A DNA stretch of 64,000 nucleotides from Melampsora larici-populina 98AG31 (taxonomy: Eukaryota; Basidiomycota; Pucciniomycetes; Pucciniales; Melampsoraceae), in NCBI RefSeq assembly GCF_000204055.1, contig NW_006768780.1, positions 1,039,539-1,103,538 of the forward strand. The letters run 5' to 3'. Under the pieces are notes generated by a model. It was not told the origin of the DNA. It did not search any database and was given only the letters and a program-made list of their open reading frames with translations. The translations under genes were made by a program, and so were the position numbers. This document shows positions 62,016-64,000 of this stretch, piece after piece. How positions within the stretch are numbered: position 1 is the stretch's first letter; each line of letters begins with the position of its first letter.

Positions 62016-63186
62016 ATTTTGTTATATCGGTTAATGAATCAAGGTTATAAAGTCAATTGATTGATGTATGCGTTCAAGCTTGTCGAACAAGTTTGAAACC
62101 GTTCGATGTCGTCGCCTCGATTGGTATGATTCAGTTATTCGTGTCTGCAGTTCCGGAGTATCGAACTGATAGATATGGTAAGGTGTCTTGAAGGTCTGGG
62201 AATTGTCCGTTGAATGCTATTTTTTGAACTTTGGCTTGTTCTTTTGGCGGTACTTTTTGCTTTTTTTTCTTTTAGCTGACAGTGCTCTCTTATCATGCTA
62301 GAAACATACTCCTCCCACATATGCTTGTAAGTCTGACGAACCTCAAAAAGATCCGGAGATCGGTGCTGGTGCGGGTCGGCCTGGCTGACTACTCGCATTT
62401 GCGATTCGGGTCGCTCAGCCCCCTTCGTTCTTGGGGCACGGACAAGGTGCATGCACTAGACTGGTCACAAAACCCATAACACATCCCCTAAAGCCATCCG
62501 AGCAAACAGGACCCTGGAAAGCCCCGATATACCCTCCTAATGGAAATCCCGAAATTTTCCCCTCCTACCTACACAAATTTCGCCGGTTTTCACAAAAAAA
62601 ACTCGGATTCCTACCTGTTGACAAAGGACCATTTTTTTTTTCGGAGAAAGGTCCCAATATTCCTTCCATCTGCATAAGGACCCTCAAAATCTGTGTTTTT
62701 GGGCGTTTCAGAGCAATTAGACATCTTGATTTTTTTTCCGGAAAAACTTGTATATTTTTTTGGGAATTTGGTAGAAGAATCACAAGAGTTGAAGTTGTTG
62801 AGAGAGAAATAGACTAGTGAGTAGTATAGCTATGTAGTGTTATGTAGTTGAGTTTTAAAAAAAACGAGTAATTCAATTCCTGGCCAGCCACTGGAGGGAC
62901 TGTGTTTCCAGTTCCTGGCCAGCCACTGCAGTCGGTCCACTGCTGTAACAGGTAAAAACATCAAAGTGAATCTCTACACATGAGGGAGATCAGGGTCTGA
63001 GAATTCAATATCAAGAAGTAGAAAAAGAGCAGTCAAACGTTTCAGAAAAGGGACTAAAGAGACTGGTATTTTTTTGAATTTGGGAGAGATGAAGCGAAAC
63101 AACTTGAAGAAATAACACAAAATCAAATCTCTAGATAAGGTGGAGAGAAATAAAAACCAAGTTAGATATTACAATTCAAGTATAGC
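62016..63186. other. Upstream of GAR1, no supported gene
   Basis: It contains a direct repeat TTCCTGGCCAGCCACTG at 62877-62893 and 62912-62928. A plus-strand frame 62431-62817 and a minus-strand frame 62135-62452 show no domain. Confidence 0.4.
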
Positions 63187-64000
63187 TTATTTTTTTCTAG
63201 CTTTAGCGTGTTCAACAGCAAGTTGTTTGAGAATTGCCTTGATGTACTGTTTCTGGCTCATAGCCTTTAACATAGCACGATAAGCTTGAGGAATCCATAT
63301 GGTGTTAGCCTTGGGTTCAGTAATATTCATTGATGAGGTGGGGGGAAACACATAGTGAATATCTGCTATATCAAGATGCGAGAATATGAGGCGATTTGGA
63401 AAGTTTTCTTCAAAACTACACGCTCCAGGATTCCCTTTATACATGTAAAGCTGGGTAGATGCATATGAGAGCTTAGATCGAGTGGACGATTTGGTGATCC
63501 ACTCGTGCTTACCATTCTGGTAAATGTAGAGAGCACAGATCTTACCCAAAAAAAGCATCTAAAACGAATCAAGAGTACATTAAATGATCAGAGTCGGCAG
63601 CTTCATATTTGAAACAGGGGATGACATACATTGTTTTTTATAACCACAACAAACTTGTTTACTTCAAGTGGATTGTCTTCTGATACATTGCCACTTGTAT
63701 AAAGTGTTTGTGTTGCGATGTCGAGAGTTGTTGATGTATTTTTTGCAATCCAATTGAGGTCAAGCTTTACATGAATGTTCCATTGATGTAAGCGATCCAG
63801 AGCCTTGTCCATCTGCTCAGAGTTTTTCAGCATGATGGCTACCAATTTACTACATGTCCGAGGGTCCAATTTGGTGGCTCCATTTGCATTGGCGTGATCA
63901 GAAGCCACAGGATCCTGGTGGTTGTTTTTTTTCTTTCGTTCATTACCTTTTCCTTTTGCTACGCGAGATATAGTAATTGTGTCTAATATCAACGAAAACT
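63187..64000 (-). CDS. Unrecognised gene, partial at the right edge
   Basis: Two exons join in frame across GTATGT...TTTTAG (63632-63559). The upstream exon reads KLDPRTCSKLVAIMLKNSEQ, MDKALDRLHQWNIHVKLDLN and IATQTLYTSGNVSEDNPLEV. The downstream exon reads MLFLGKICALYIYQNGKHEW, RSKLSYASTQLYMYKGNPGA and SMSQKQYIKAILKQLAVEHA-like residues, ending KARKK. The frame stays open to the window edge, so the start is missing. A basic, Lys-rich stretch (KGKGNERKKKNN) lies near the edge. I recognise no family. Confidence 0.55.

Noticed and set aside
62135..62452. Minus-strand frame upstream of GAR1 as a gene
   Set aside because: No recognisable domain and no exon chain; it may be a remnant but cannot be supported.

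Overview
The window is nuclear DNA of a eukaryote, most probably a rust fungus (Basidiomycota, Pucciniomycotina, Pucciniales). The evidence is: small GT-AG introns of about 50 to 150 bases in almost every gene; fungal housekeeping genes (PRP16, GAR1, ISD11, cactin, RTC3, PP4R3, a CRH-type GH16 glycosidase); a recognisable U6 snRNA; and a transposon mix (several hAT elements, a Plavaka/CMC relic, a Tad-like LINE, LTR fragments, many foldback elements) like that of large rust genomes. The rust assignment is an inference from gene and transposon content, because no rDNA or mitochondrial marker is present.

Layout. Positions 1-36.6 kb are repeat-dominated. In order they hold: a hAT element cut by the left edge (1-~2.9 kb); a small secreted-protein gene (3.4-4.1 kb); a TA-flanked MITE (5.3 kb); a complete hAT element with terminal inverted repeats (TIRs), a target-site duplication (TSD) and an apparently intact transposase (6359-11231); a serine/asparagine-rich orphan gene (12.4-13.8 kb); RTC3 (14.7-15.4 kb); a 5'-truncated LINE carrying a nested solo LTR (15.7-18.1 kb); a decayed Plavaka transposase (20.2-24.3 kb); a foldback element with CACTA tips (25.0-25.8 kb); a multi-exon orphan gene with a probable frameshift (26.0-28.0 kb); and a dead hAT copy (30.2-34.2 kb).

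Positions 36.6-62 kb are gene-rich. They hold U6 snRNA, cactin, the PP4 regulatory subunit 3 gene, a GH16 cell-wall enzyme, PRP16, ISD11 and GAR1. An LTR, three foldback elements/MITEs and duplicated intergenic DNA are scattered between them. The right edge (63.2-64 kb) carries part of an unrecognised gene.

Three genes act at the spliceosome: U6 snRNA is its catalytic RNA, PRP16 is the DEAH helicase of the second step, and cactin is a spliceosome-associated protein. GAR1 serves H/ACA RNPs, ISD11 mitochondrial Fe-S assembly, PP4R3 the PP4 phosphatase and CRH/GH16 the cell wall. Nothing suggests they form a functional cluster.

The most unusual observation is that all three hAT transposase copies share, at the same codon, an intron that reads as AT-AC (AAG|ATAAGT or ATACGT ... 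AC|ATG). Joining at those sites gives the expected family spacing around the DDE-region TTDSG motif in all three copies. Exon tandem duplications at the hAT N-termini, a 9-bp-TSD MULE-type MITE, a 639-bp foldback whose arms contain their own hairpins, and a candidate Pol III transcript beside U6 are further leads.
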